Part shown: positions 40,984-53,688 of the stretch, one piece after another | Layout of the letters: every line of letters begins with the position of its first letter | Numbering within the stretch: position 1 is the stretch's first letter | Assembly (NCBI RefSeq): GCF_900215435.1 | Contig: NZ_OCMY01000001.1 | Coordinates: 1,550,001-1,614,000 of the forward strand | DNA: 64,000 nucleotides | Reading direction: 5' to 3' | Origin: Candidatus Pantoea floridensis | Lineage (GTDB): Bacteria > Pseudomonadota > Gammaproteobacteria > Enterobacterales > Enterobacteriaceae | Notes under the pieces: model-generated | Seen by the model: the letters and a program-made list of their open reading frames with translations, nothing else | What the model was told of the DNA's origin: nothing | Database searches by the model: none | Made by a program: the position numbers and the translations under genes

Positions 40984-43131
40984 TTAGAACTTTACCGACG
41001 CCTGCACGAAGTATGTACGCGGTTCACCCACATACTTGCCGTAGTTGTTATCGGTGGATCGGGTGAAGTAGCGCTGGTCAAACAGGTTTTTCACCCCGGC
41101 CCCCAGCGTCAGATTTGACCACGCTGGGCCGAAGTCATACTCGCCGCGCGCGTTCCACACCATCCAGCCCGGAATATCACCATACTGACCATCAGGCGTC
41201 TCTTCGGTAATGTATCCATTGCCGGCGTCCGCAGAACCCGGCGAACGCTGGCCAGACTGGGCGAAACCGTCTAAGTTCCATACCCAATTTCCGGTCTGAT
41301 AACGGGAACCCACGGTAAATACCTGGCGCGAGTAAAACGGCAGATCTTTACCGGCAAACTCCCCTTTCTGCGCCGTGGCTTTGGTGTACGTGTAGGTGGT
41401 GTAGAGGCTCATCCCTTCCAGCGCGGGTGCCCACTCGCTCAAATCGTAGTTCAGCGCCAGCTCAATCCCTTCATGCCGCGTGGCACCCAGCGTGGTCCAG
41501 CCAATGGTATTGTTGATGTACTGCAGCTGGTTGTTGAAATCGATGTAGAACGCCGTCAGCTCAGCTTTCACCACGGTATCGTCGTAACGCGTTCCCACTT
41601 CATAGGTATAGGCTTTTTCCGGCTCAAGACCGGGTGCAGGCTGGCCGCCACTGCCACCGCGCGTCAGCTGGAAGTATTGCAGGCTACCAAAGGAGGTATT
41701 GGCGTTGGCGAACAGTTTCCATGAATCACTCAGGTGATACATCACATTCAGCGACGGCAGAGGTTCGCTGTATGACTTGTTGCGGTCAATATTGGCAAAA
41801 CCATCTGAGACGTGAGTTTTGATATTTTCGTAACGCACACCCGGCGTGATTGTCCAGTTGCCGACGTTTACCGCGTCATCGATATATACCGCATGAGCTT
41901 CAGAACCGCCTGACGAATGCTGGTAATAATTTTCTTTAGCATCCGGCGCAGAAAAGGTGGTGTCCGGATCGTACCACCCTGAGCGATAGCCCTTTTCATC
42001 AGAGGTTTCATTTAGATAGCGGTAACCTACCGTGACTTCATGCGCCATATCCCAGATGCGGAACATCCGGGAATAACTCGGCTCTATCGCCCAGGTCGTA
42101 TAATGGCGCGGTGCGGCAGCCAGACGACTTTTACCCAGATTCACACCGGTGCCAATGCCGCTTTGAATATCACTGGTACGGAAACTTTTGGTGAAGTAAG
42201 TCAGCACTTCAAGCTGGCTATCCTCTTCCTGATGGCGATATTTGAATGACATATCCTGACGGCGGCCTTCAAATTGATCGTAGCGACGCACCGACTGGAA
42301 CGGATTGGCCTTGTACTGCGCTGCCGTTAAACCACCCGGCATCCCCGCTGACGCGTTGTAGTAGTGGAAGTTGGCAGTTAGCTGATCTTTATCCGTGAAG
42401 TCATAGCGAGTCTTCAGCATGAAATCATCGATATCGGTATTGTCATTGTTGGCGCGATAGCCCTGGCCGTGCAGTCCGGAGTAGAGCAACTCCGCGCCGA
42501 AACCGTTATCGGCGGTACCGCCGATGGAAGCACTGGTAAGCGTTTTCAATCCGCCATGTTCTGCGCCTTCGGTCTGCGTGCTGACGCCGCCGCCGAAGGT
42601 TTTCGGGATCTCTTTGGAGACGAAGTTAATCACCCCGCCCACGTTTTGCGGCCCGTAGCGTACCGCGGTGCCACCGCGAATCACGTCAATCGACTGAATA
42701 TTGCCCATCGACAGAGGCGCCATCGACAGCTGCGGTTGGCCGTACGGTGCAACGGCCAGAGGCACGCCATCCATCATAATGGTGGAGCGCGGAGAGAGGC
42801 GTGAGGTCAAACCACGTACGCCGACGTTCAGCGACACGTCACTGCCGCCCGTACCGTTGTTTTCCTGGACCTGCACGCCGGGAATGCCGCGCAGAGCTTC
42901 GGAAACCGTTTCAGCCCCTTTCTCTTTCACCTGCTGACTGGAAACAATGGTTCGCGCGCCGGGATGGTCAAGCACCACGCTGTCTGGATCAGCATTGTCG
43001 AGCCAGTTGCCCACCACGGTTAAGTTGTCGGTACGATCGGCGGTTGTAGAAGTTGATGTTTCTGCAGCATGGGTGGGTAATGCGAAGGCGATGGCGCTCG
43101 CAAGCAGCGAATAGTGATAACCCTTTAACAT
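40984..43131 (-). CDS. TonB-dependent siderophore receptor, FecA-like without signalling domain
   Basis: An outer-membrane ferric-siderophore receptor of 715 residues. The signal peptide ends near THA at about 22. Directly after it comes a TonB-box-like DNLTVVGNWL and the plug domain, with RGIPGVQVQENNGTGGSDVS, VRGLTSRLSPRSTIMMDGVP and GPQNVGGVINFVSKEIPKTFGG, then a 22-strand barrel ending in FVQASVKF with a terminal Phe. The plug and barrel text follows E. coli FecA, but the roughly 80-residue N-terminal signalling domain is absent and no fecIR lies beside it. The ligand is unknown; ferric citrate is one guess. A Fur box lies upstream, and a binding-protein gene is divergent. Confidence 0.88.
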   Translation of the reverse strand: MLKGYHYSLLASAIAFALPTHAAETSTSTTADRTDNLTVVGNWLDNADPDSVVLDHPGARTIVSSQQVKEKGAETVSEALRGIPGVQVQENNGTGGSDVSLNVGVRGLTSRLSPRSTIMMDGVPLAVAPYGQPQLSMAPLSMGNIQSIDVIRGGTAVRYGPQNVGGVINFVSKEIPKTFGGGVSTQTEGAEHGGLKTLTSASIGGTADNGFGAELLYSGLHGQGYRANNDNTDIDDFMLKTRYDFTDKDQLTANFHYYNASAGMPGGLTAAQYKANPFQSVRRYDQFEGRRQDMSFKYRHQEEDSQLEVLTYFTKSFRTSDIQSGIGTGVNLGKSRLAAAPRHYTTWAIEPSYSRMFRIWDMAHEVTVGYRYLNETSDEKGYRSGWYDPDTTFSAPDAKENYYQHSSGGSEAHAVYIDDAVNVGNWTITPGVRYENIKTHVSDGFANIDRNKSYSEPLPSLNVMYHLSDSWKLFANANTSFGSLQYFQLTRGGSGGQPAPGLEPEKAYTYEVGTRYDDTVVKAELTAFYIDFNNQLQYINNTIGWTTLGATRHEGIELALNYDLSEWAPALEGMSLYTTYTYTKATAQKGEFAGKDLPFYSRQVFTVGSRYQTGNWVWNLDGFAQSGQRSPGSADAGNGYITEETPDGQYGDIPGWMVWNARGEYDFGPAWSNLTLGAGVKNLFDQRYFTRSTDNNYGKYVGEPRTYFVQASVKF

Positions 43132-43188
43132 TTATTAAATCAATCCCCAATAAGACAACTGTTTTTGTTTTAAAAAAGAAACAAGAAT

Positions 43189-43207
43189 ATGAATAATAAC
43201 CATTATC
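43189..43207. promoter_or_regulatory. Fur box between receptor and binding-protein genes
   Basis: AATAATAACCATTATC (43192-43207) matches 14 of the last 16 positions of the 19-base Fur consensus. It lies about 60 bases upstream of the receptor start and 130 upstream of the divergent binding-protein gene. It could repress both when iron is plentiful. Binding is inferred from the match only. Confidence 0.7.
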
Positions 43208-43336
43208 AATTATAAAGTAAGGCAAGTTGATGCGTAAACGCTCTTTTGTTTATGCGGCACGCTTTTTATGGCTGTAACCTTGATATGAAAGGGTTAACAG
43301 CCCAGTTTCCGTTCCACTTTTACAGGTTGATTGACC

Positions 43337-44467
43337 ATGCGATTCCCCCTCATTCGCGCGCTGCTGGCGAGCCTGCTGCTTACTGCTGCAGCATGCGTCG
43401 CGGCCGATCCCATTACTGTCACAGACATTGCCGGCCGCCAGGTGACGCTAGCGCATCCGGCGCAGCGCGTGATATTGGCTGATGCCCGGGCGCTACAGGC
43501 GCTGCAAATCGTGCATCCTGACGATCCCTTCAAAAATTTGATTGCCTGGGATAACACGCTTAAAACCAAAGCGCCGGATCTCTATGCGCTCTACCTGCAA
43601 CGCTTTCCGCAGCTGAGCAAGCTGCCGATGCTGGAGAATGCTTACCTGAGTGATTTCAGCGTTGAACGCACGGTGCAGATGCGTCCTGATCTGATCATTT
43701 TTGATTTCGGGGTGCTGGAGAAGCTGAAGCAGAGTCGTGTATTGGATCAGCTGGAGAAGATTGGCGTTCCGGTGGTGTTCATCGATTTTCGCCTGCGCCC
43801 ATTAAGCAACAGCGTGCCGAGCATTCGCCTGCTGGGCAAAGTGCTGGGCGATGAACAGCATGCGGAAGCCTGGAGTCAGTTTTACCAACAGCGTCTGAGC
43901 CTGATCCGCGATCGCACAGCATCCCTCACCGCCCAACAGCGTCCGCTGGTGTTTATTGAGCGTCATGCGGGCATGACCGGCGACGAGTGTTGTTTCACCT
44001 ATGGCAAAGGCAGCTTTGGCGAATTTATTGAAACGGCGGGCGGGAAGAATGTGGGCAGCGATCTGTTCTCGGGCAAAAATGGCACCATCGGCCTTGAGCA
44101 GCTGATTACCAGCCAACCGGGCAAATACCTGATGACCGGCGCAGACTGGAGCGATAACTATAAACAGAGTATCGGCGTGCCGCTCGGTTATACCGCTGAC
44201 CTTAAGCTCGCTCAGCAACGCCTTGATCATTTGCTGAATCGCAACGGTCTCAACGTGCTGAAGGCGGTGAAACAGCGCGATGTGATGGTAATTTATCATC
44301 AGTTCTATGACAGTCCGCTCAATATCCTGGCAGTAGAAGCCATGGCGAAATTCCTGCATCCGCAGCTATTCACCGACCTCAACCCTCAGGCAGATCTGGA
44401 GACGGTTCATCACGACTTCCTTAAAATGCCTTATTCCGGGTTATTTTGGCTAACGGCGACGCCTTGA
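43337..44467 (+). CDS. Periplasmic iron-siderophore-type ABC binding protein
   Basis: A 376-residue periplasmic protein of the Fe-B12/FhuD-FecB-type binding family (class III, Peripla_BP_2). The signal peptide ends near CVAA before DPITVTDIAGRQVTL, the characteristic N-terminal beta-strand start. It is longer than FecB or FhuD (about 300), like the extended heme/siderophore binding proteins. The start could also be TTG at 43331; ATG at 43337 is preferred. No permease or ATPase gene is adjacent, so it must use one encoded elsewhere or act differently. It shares an intergenic region and Fur box with the divergent receptor gene. Confidence 0.85.
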   Translation: MRFPLIRALLASLLLTAAACVAADPITVTDIAGRQVTLAHPAQRVILADARALQALQIVHPDDPFKNLIAWDNTLKTKAPDLYALYLQRFPQLSKLPMLENAYLSDFSVERTVQMRPDLIIFDFGVLEKLKQSRVLDQLEKIGVPVVFIDFRLRPLSNSVPSIRLLGKVLGDEQHAEAWSQFYQQRLSLIRDRTASLTAQQRPLVFIERHAGMTGDECCFTYGKGSFGEFIETAGGKNVGSDLFSGKNGTIGLEQLITSQPGKYLMTGADWSDNYKQSIGVPLGYTADLKLAQQRLDHLLNRNGLNVLKAVKQRDVMVIYHQFYDSPLNILAVEAMAKFLHPQLFTDLNPQADLETVHHDFLKMPYSGLFWLTATP

Positions 44468-45051
44468 TATTTCCTGCCACATCAGATCCACAGATAGATT
44501 AATTCATCCCTGCTTGTTGGGATGAATTTCACCGCAGCAAAGCCATGACCCCGGCAATATTCCCTTCACTATGACGTTTAACTCCCTAATACCGCTGACA
44601 ACGCCGTTATTTACCCATCACGTCACAGTTAGATTATTCTTAAAGTGACCTAAGGATAATCGGATCTTTTCAAGATAATTCCGAATGGCGCTCACTAAAA
44701 AATGGATCTATTTACCGAGAATTTAAATCTATCCGTATGATTGATTTATGATTTTTATTTATCCTGCTTCAGGAAAATCTGATTATTCCTATTCCGTACC
44801 AATAGTTAATGCAAAAGTGAAAAATCCTGCCTCACTTCGCACAACCCATTAATTATTCCACGCCTGCAAAAAAGTGCATTTAAAAAAAGCATCTAACGCC
44901 AATTCGCCGTATTTATCACCAGAAACATCACTGTTTGTTACCCTCTTTTACTCAGACTGAACTCTGGTAATTTGTTGCCCTATACTGAACGCGCCCGAAA
45001 TCTGGGTACATCCTACATTCATTCATTTATATAAATGCAGGAAACGTTGTT
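44468..45051 (+). promoter_or_regulatory. Long AT-rich upstream region of yjbEFGH
   Basis: About 580 bases without a gene. A possible RcsAB-type box, CAAGATAATTCCGA (44671-44684), agrees with 10 of 14 positions of the TAAGAATATTCCTA consensus. A possible promoter has -10 TATACT at 44981-44986 with CTGAAC 18 bases upstream. E. coli yjbEFGH is known to be controlled by the Rcs phosphorelay, which fits. Both assignments are by eye and uncertain. The rest shows no recognisable structure. Confidence 0.4.
45024..45037. repeat. Perfect 14-bp palindrome before yjbE
   Basis: CATTTATATAAATG is a perfect loopless palindrome ending 14 bases before the yjbE ATG, right at the ribosome binding site (GCAGGAAAC). 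It could be an operator, or part of a leader structure affecting translation. The role is unknown. Confidence 0.45.
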
Positions 45052-45300
45052 ATGAAAAAACTGATGGTTGCCGGTGCAGCCTTACTTTACGTTGCCGTCT
45101 CTTCCTCTGCGATTGCCGCACCGGAAGAAGCTGGTGCTGCAGCGGGCGCGCAGGCGGGAGCAATCTCTGCCGGTGCGTCTACCGCTGTGGGTATCGGCGC
45201 GCTCGGTGCGTTAGTGGGCCTCGGCATTGCTGCTTCTGGCGGCGGTGACGGCGCAAATACCGGTACAACAACAACCACCACAACGAGCACCACTCGTTGA
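45052..45300 (+). CDS. yjbE: Small exported protein YjbE
   Basis: An 82-residue secreted protein. The signal peptide ends near AIAA. The mature part is almost all Ala, Gly, Ser and Thr, with a hydrophobic middle (VGIGALGALVGLGIAA) and a Thr-rich tail. It matches E. coli YjbE in size, composition and position as first gene of yjbEFGH, an operon for an extracellular polysaccharide. The molecular function is unknown. A hairpin terminator follows directly, so yjbE may be expressed much more than yjbFGH. Confidence 0.88.
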   Translation: MKKLMVAGAALLYVAVSSSAIAAPEEAGAAAGAQAGAISAGASTAVGIGALGALVGLGIAASGGGDGANTGTTTTTTTSTTR

Positions 45301-45318
45301 TGTAGCACCTTTAAACAT

Positions 45319-45346
45319 AACCACACAGTCGTGTGGTTATTTTTTG
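45319..45346 (+). terminator. Hairpin terminator or attenuator between yjbE and yjbF
   Basis: AACCACAC (45319-45326) pairs perfectly with GTGTGGTT (45331-45338) around AGTC, followed by ATTTTTTG. It lies inside the operon, so it probably terminates part of the transcripts and lowers expression of yjbFGH relative to yjbE. Confidence 0.8.
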
Positions 45347-45373
45347 TTTGGCTTATTTAGACAGGGATACACA

Positions 45374-46021
45374 GTGCGCCGACTCTCTTTGCTACTACTT
45401 TGCCTGTTATTGCAGGCCTGCACGCAAACGCAAAAAGGCCTCGAACAAACCGTAATGCTGGCCGTAAAGGGGCCGGATGATGTCACGGTCACTGACGAAC
45501 AGGTCAATAACCTGCCCTACGCCAGCCTTTATGCCCGCATTAATGATGGCCCACGTATCTTCGTGGTGCTGGGTTACAACGAAAACGGTCAGCAGAAATG
45601 GGTGACTCAGGATAAAGCCATGCTGGTGATGCAGCACGGTCGTTTGGTGAAAACCCTGGGATTACCGAGCAACCTTACGGATGTCAGTAATCTGGCGCAG
45701 GATCCGCTTGCCGATGCGCTGCACCTGCAAAACGGTGCTGGCTGGACGCGCGTGGTGCAGTGGCGCGAACAGGAAAAAGTCCGTGCCGCAACGGCCACCT
45801 CCACCTTCCAGCGCGGTGACGATACCGTTCTGGACATAGCCGGTGAGCGCGTGCCCTGCCGCGTCTGGCATGAAACCGTGCGCATGGAAAGCGTGGGCGC
45901 GGAGTGGCAGAACACCTTCTGGATCGATAACCGCGACGGCACAGTGCTGCAGGCCAATCAGATGCTGGCCGCCGACGCCTTCCCTGTTGAAACCACTATT
46001 CTGAAGCCGGCGAAATCATGA
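45374..46021 (+). CDS. yjbF: Lipoprotein YjbF
   Basis: A 215-residue lipoprotein. GTG at 45374 gives MRRLSLLLLCLLLQACTQ, a signal sequence with lipobox LQAC, and AGGGA lies six bases upstream. The frame extends back to 45227, but that part overlaps yjbE and the terminator. It belongs to the YjbF/GfcB family associated with group 4 capsule and exopolysaccharide export. Its stop overlaps the yjbG start as ATGA. Confidence 0.9.
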   Translation: MRRLSLLLLCLLLQACTQTQKGLEQTVMLAVKGPDDVTVTDEQVNNLPYASLYARINDGPRIFVVLGYNENGQQKWVTQDKAMLVMQHGRLVKTLGLPSNLTDVSNLAQDPLADALHLQNGAGWTRVVQWREQEKVRAATATSTFQRGDDTVLDIAGERVPCRVWHETVRMESVGAEWQNTFWIDNRDGTVLQANQMLAADAFPVETTILKPAKS

Positions 46022-46755
46022 AAAAAATAACTCCAATGCTGGCAGCGTTGATGCTGCTAACGGCTGGCCATGCGCTGGCCGCGGCTCACGTCACCGTGCA
46101 CGATGTGCAGGGTAAAAACGCACTGCAAATCGATGATGCGCAAGACCTCTCTCAATTACTGACAAATCCTGCACTGCGCAGTTGGTGGCCGGGTACGGTG
46201 ATTGCCGAACGCGGCGCAACCGCCGTGGCTCAACAACAGCAGCAACAGCTGCTGGCCGATCTGCGCGCCTGGCAAGCCGACAGCGGTGAGTCGCTGGCCG
46301 CCACTATTGGCGCAGTCATCCGCCAGCTCAATGACGTAAAAGTCACTGGCCGCCAGTTCACTTCGCTCGATCCCGATGAAGTGCGCCTGCGTCCGCAGGC
46401 TAACCGCACGCTGCAGGGCAGCTATGACCTGTACACGCTGGCGCAGCCCACGCAGGTGCTGGTGCTCGGTGCGCTGAGCAATCCCGGTAAAGAGAGCTGG
46501 CAGCCCGGCCGTGAGGTGCGTGATTATCTTGACGGTCACGAACGCCTGTCCGGCGCGGAGCGCAGTTTTGCCACGGTGATTGCGCCGTCCGGCAGCACGC
46601 AGCAAGTGCCTATCGCTTACTGGAATCATCGCCACGTTGAAGTGGAGCCCGGCACTATTATCTGGCTCGGTTTCACCTCATGGAGCCTGCCCTGGGGCCA
46701 AAGCGATTTGAATACGCGCATGCTTTCCGTTCTGACTCACCGGATACCAGACTGA
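46018..46755 (+). CDS. yjbG: Exopolysaccharide protein YjbG (GfcC family)
   Basis: A periplasmic protein of 245 residues, equal in length to E. coli YjbG. The signal peptide ends near ALA before [12 protein letters not shown]. It belongs to the capsule biosynthesis GfcC family, with two ubiquitin-like domains, which works with the YjbF lipoprotein and YjbH outer-membrane protein. It overlaps yjbF by four bases and yjbH by one (TGATG), so the three are coupled. Confidence 0.92.
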   Translation: MKKITPMLAALMLLTAGHALAAAHVTVHDVQGKNALQIDDAQDLSQLLTNPALRSWWPGTVIAERGATAVAQQQQQQLLADLRAWQADSGESLAATIGAVIRQLNDVKVTGRQFTSLDPDEVRLRPQANRTLQGSYDLYTLAQPTQVLVLGALSNPGKESWQPGREVRDYLDGHERLSGAERSFATVIAPSGSTQQVPIAYWNHRHVEVEPGTIIWLGFTSWSLPWGQSDLNTRMLSVLTHRIPD

Positions 46756-48845
46756 TGAAAAAACAATTACTTCTCAGCCTGTTGGCTGCTTCCGTTGCCG
46801 CTGCCTGCCAGGTGCATGCGGAAACCTGGCCTGAACCGGTCGGTCCTTCGCAATCGGATTTCGGCGGCGTGGGCCTGATGCAAACGCCAACGGCGCGTAT
46901 GGCGAAAGAGGGTGAATTTAGCGTTAACTTCCGCGATAACGATCAATATCGTTACTATTCGGCCTCACTGCAGCTGTTCCCGTGGCTGGAAACCACCGTG
47001 CGTTATACCGACGTGCGGACGCGCCGCTACAGTGCGGTAGAGGGTTTCAGCGGTAACCAAAGCTATAAAGACAAAGCCTTCGATGTGAAGCTCCGGCTGT
47101 GGCAGGAGAGCTACTGGCTGCCCGAAGTGGCGGTTGGCTCGCGCGATTTAGGCGGCACCGGTTTATTCGACAGCGAATATCTGGTCGCCAGCAAAGCGTG
47201 GGGCCCGTTTGATTTCACCTTAGGCCTGGGCTGGGGCTATCTCGGCAACAGCGGCACCATCAAAAATCCGTTCTGTTCCTACAGCGACAGTTTCTGTAGC
47301 CGCACCGGCGGTGGCGAAGCGGGTTCGATTAATGGTTCGCAGATGTTCCATGGCCCGTCGGCGCTGTTCGGCGGCGTGGAGTATCAGACGCCGTGGCAGC
47401 CGCTGCGCCTCAAAGTGGAATACGAAGGCAACAACTATCAGGATGATTTTGCTGGCCGTCTGGATCAGCGCAGCAAGGTTAACGTCGGCGCGATTTATCG
47501 CATCACCGATTGGGCCGACATCAACGCCAGCTACGAGCGCGGCAACACCTTTATGTTCGGCTTTACCCTGCGCACCAACTTCAACGATCTGCATCAGTCG
47601 CACATTGATAGCGAGAAACCGGCCTACAACCCGCAGCCGCAGGGCGACCTGCTGCAACCAACGGTGGTGGCGAATCAGCTGACGGATCTGAAGTACAACG
47701 CTGGGCTGAACGGCCCGCATATTCAGACCAAAGGCAGCACGCTGTACGTTTCCGGCGAACAAACCAAATATCGCGACACGCGCGAAGGCGTCGATCGCGC
47801 CAATCGCATCATCATGAATAACCTGCCAGCCGGTATCGATACCATCGATGTCACCGAGTCGCGCTTCAATATGCCGCAGGTCAGCACGCGCACCAACGTC
47901 GCCAGCCTGCACAACGAGCTGGCCGGTTATCCGCTGGGACACGAGCAGCCGCTGCAGCAGACGCGTGATAATCCGGTCGATCCCGGCACCACTGAGCAAG
48001 GCTTCTTTATCCGCAAAGAGCGCCTGAACTACAGTTTGTCGCCGGTGCTGAATCAGTCGGTGGGCGGACCGGAAAGCTTCTATATGTATCAGGTTGGCGT
48101 GATGGCCAACGCCGATTACTGGCTCACCGATCACCTGCTGGTGGGCGGCAGCCTGTTCGGCAACGTCGCGAATAACTACAACAAATTTAACTACAACGGC
48201 GCGCCTGCGGATTCCACGCTGCCGCGCGTGCGCACCCATATTCGCGATTACGTTGAGAACAACGTTTACGTCAACGATCTGCAAGCCAACTACATGCATT
48301 CGCTCGGCAATGGTTTCTATGGCCAGGTTTACGGCGGTTATCTGGAAACCATGTACGGCGGCGTCGGTGGCGAAGTGTTGTATCGTCCGATTGATAGCAA
48401 CTGGGCATTCGGGGTTGATGCCAACTACGTGAAGCAGCGTGATTGGGACAACATGATGCAGTTCACCGATTACAAAGCGCCAACCGGACACTTCACCACC
48501 TACTGGCGTCCATGGTTTATGCAGGATGTCTTGGTGAAAGCCAGCGTCGGGCAATATCTGGCAAAAGATAAAGGTGTGACGCTGGATGTGTCGAAGCGCT
48601 TCGACAGCGGCGTGATGGTTGGCTTCTACGCCACCAAAACCAACGTGTCGGCAGAAGCGTATGGTGAAGGCGACTTTACCAAAGGCTTCTACATTTCGGT
48701 GCCGATGGATCTGTTTACCGTGACGCCAACCCGTGGCCGTGCACAGGTGAATTGGGTACCGCTGACGCGCGATGGCGGCCAGATGCTGGGCCGTAAGTAC
48801 CAGCTGTACGATCTGACGTCAGATCGCGATGCGCGGTTTAACTGA
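46755..48845 (+). CDS. yjbH: Outer-membrane exopolysaccharide protein YjbH
   Basis: A 696-residue protein of the YjbH/GfcD (DUF940) family, predicted to form an outer-membrane beta-barrel for polysaccharide release. The signal peptide is [22 protein letters not shown]. The mature start [20 protein letters not shown] is the conserved family opening, and the rest alternates aromatic and polar residues as in barrels. I chose ATG at 46755, overlapping the yjbG stop; a longer frame from 46680 lies inside yjbG. It ends the yjbEFGH operon, and a repeat hairpin follows. Confidence 0.93.
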   Translation: MKKQLLLSLLAASVAAACQVHAETWPEPVGPSQSDFGGVGLMQTPTARMAKEGEFSVNFRDNDQYRYYSASLQLFPWLETTVRYTDVRTRRYSAVEGFSGNQSYKDKAFDVKLRLWQESYWLPEVAVGSRDLGGTGLFDSEYLVASKAWGPFDFTLGLGWGYLGNSGTIKNPFCSYSDSFCSRTGGGEAGSINGSQMFHGPSALFGGVEYQTPWQPLRLKVEYEGNNYQDDFAGRLDQRSKVNVGAIYRITDWADINASYERGNTFMFGFTLRTNFNDLHQSHIDSEKPAYNPQPQGDLLQPTVVANQLTDLKYNAGLNGPHIQTKGSTLYVSGEQTKYRDTREGVDRANRIIMNNLPAGIDTIDVTESRFNMPQVSTRTNVASLHNELAGYPLGHEQPLQQTRDNPVDPGTTEQGFFIRKERLNYSLSPVLNQSVGGPESFYMYQVGVMANADYWLTDHLLVGGSLFGNVANNYNKFNYNGAPADSTLPRVRTHIRDYVENNVYVNDLQANYMHSLGNGFYGQVYGGYLETMYGGVGGEVLYRPIDSNWAFGVDANYVKQRDWDNMMQFTDYKAPTGHFTTYWRPWFMQDVLVKASVGQYLAKDKGVTLDVSKRFDSGVMVGFYATKTNVSAEAYGEGDFTKGFYISVPMDLFTVTPTRGRAQVNWVPLTRDGGQMLGRKYQLYDLTSDRDARFN

Positions 48846-48864
48846 TTGATTATTTTCATTAATT

Positions 48865-48937
48865 GTAGGGTCGGCATTTATGCCGACCTTTTTTTATTAC
48901 GCGCCCCGTTCACGGTCGCCATTAATGGCGACCCTAC
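48865..48937. repeat. Two GGTCGCCAT-family repeats; the first may terminate yjbH
   Basis: The unit GTAGGGTCGGCAT/ATGCCGACC (48865-48887) is followed by a run of eight T, so it makes a good intrinsic terminator for yjbEFGH on the plus strand. A second unit, GGTCGCCAT/ATGGCGACCCTAC, is at 48914-48937. A degenerate third unit, GCCGCCAT/ATGGCGAT, follows near 48943-48960, just before the metH stop. Confidence 0.75.
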
Positions 48938-48972
48938 GAAGGGCCGCCATTGATGGCGATCTCCTAAATGAA

Positions 48973-52656
<3,684 letters not shown>

Positions 52657-52742
52657 TCTTGCCCCGTCCACGTCATTGCGTTGGCAACAATGCCAGCCAG
52701 ACATACTGGCATATCTTTAAGGTGAGCAAAAGTCAGGTCAGA

Positions 52743-52755
52743 TGAGACATTTTCA
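52743..52755 (-). promoter_or_regulatory. Candidate MetR box upstream of metH
   Basis: TGAGACATTTTCA differs by one base from the MetR pattern TGAA-N5-TTCA. It lies about 90 bases upstream of the metH start. MetR activates metH in E. coli, so the position fits. This is a motif match only. Confidence 0.5.
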
Positions 52756-52814
52756 GCCAGGATGCCTAACAGATCCGACCAGAAAGCGAACGTTTGCATT
52801 CGTACCATTAAAAA

Positions 52815-52829
52815 CGAAAATGGTTTCCA
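52815..52829 (+). promoter_or_regulatory. Candidate IclR autoregulatory site
   Basis: CGAAAATGGTTTCCA resembles the IclR consensus TGGAAATNATTTCCA, with a clear right half and a weaker left half. It sits 26 bases upstream of the iclR start. IclR represses its own gene in E. coli, so this is a likely operator. Confidence 0.55.
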
Positions 52830-52854
52830 TAATTGATGCGATTGTGGAGAAGTC

Positions 52855-53688
52855 ATGGCAACCCCTGCGCCCGTGAAACGCGGCAAGAAACCTCGTGCTA
52901 CAACCACCACCACCAGCGCGCCTGTAGGCGGGCAGGTTCAGTCACTGACGCGCGGCCTGCGCCTGCTGGAGCTGATTGCCGAATCCCACGGCAGCGTAGC
53001 GCTCACGGAGCTGGCCCAGCAGGCTGGCTTACCGAATTCGACCACGCATCGCCTGCTCACCACCATGCAGCAACAGGGTTTTGTCCATCAGGTAGGCGAC
53101 TTAGGGTTATGGACCATCGCTTCACATGCCTTTGTGGTCGGCAGCAGCTTTCTGCAGAGCCGCAATCTGCTGGCGATTGTGCATCCAGTATTACGCAAGC
53201 TGATGGAAGATGCCGGCGAGACGGTGAATCTGGCGGTGCTGGATCTTAGTGATTATCAGGCGGTGATTATCGATCAGGTGCAGTGCACGCAGCTAATGCG
53301 TATGTCGGCGCCGATCGGCGGCAAGCTGCCGATGCATGCATCCGGTGCCGGTAAAGCCTTTTTGGCGCATCTGAGTGATGAGCAAGTCACGTCGCTGCTG
53401 CACCAAAAAGGATTGCATCACTACACGCCGAAGACGCTGATGTCGCCGCACAGCCTGAAAGAAAATCTGGCGCTGATTCGCAAAATGGGCTTTTCGCATG
53501 ATGATGAGGAGCACGCGCTGGGTCTGCGCTGTGTCGCCGCGCCGATTTATGACGAGCACGGCGAACCGTTCGCCGCGATTTCCATTTCCGGCCCGATTGC
53601 GCGTATGACCGACGACCGCATTACCGAACTGGGTGCGCTGGTGATTCGCGCCGCCAAACAGGTGACGCAAACCTATTCTGGCCGCTAA
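52855..53688 (+). CDS. iclR: Acetate operon repressor IclR
   Basis: Transcriptional repressor of aceBAK, 277 residues. A Lys/Thr-rich N-terminal tail (1-25) precedes a winged helix-turn-helix (about 28-85) with [21 protein letters not shown]. An effector-binding GAF-like domain (about 100-265) includes [19 protein letters not shown] and [14 protein letters not shown]. Glyoxylate and pyruvate are the known effectors of E. coli IclR. It converges on aceK with overlapping stops (CTAA at 53685-53688). Confidence 0.96.
   Translation: MATPAPVKRGKKPRATTTTTSAPVGGQVQSLTRGLRLLELIAESHGSVALTELAQQAGLPNSTTHRLLTTMQQQGFVHQVGDLGLWTIASHAFVVGSSFLQSRNLLAIVHPVLRKLMEDAGETVNLAVLDLSDYQAVIIDQVQCTQLMRMSAPIGGKLPMHASGAGKAFLAHLSDEQVTSLLHQKGLHHYTPKTLMSPHSLKENLALIRKMGFSHDDEEHALGLRCVAAPIYDEHGEPFAAISISGPIARMTDDRITELGALVIRAAKQVTQTYSGR

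Noticed and set aside
40984..43131. The receptor considered as a true FecA with fecIR signalling
   Set aside because: The mature protein starts directly with the TonB-box-like and plug region; there is no N-terminal signalling domain and no adjacent sigma/anti-sigma genes.
47220..48554. A 444-codon minus-strand frame
   Set aside because: It is antisense to yjbH, with His/Val/Ala-rich composition typical of shadow frames and no recognisable domain.
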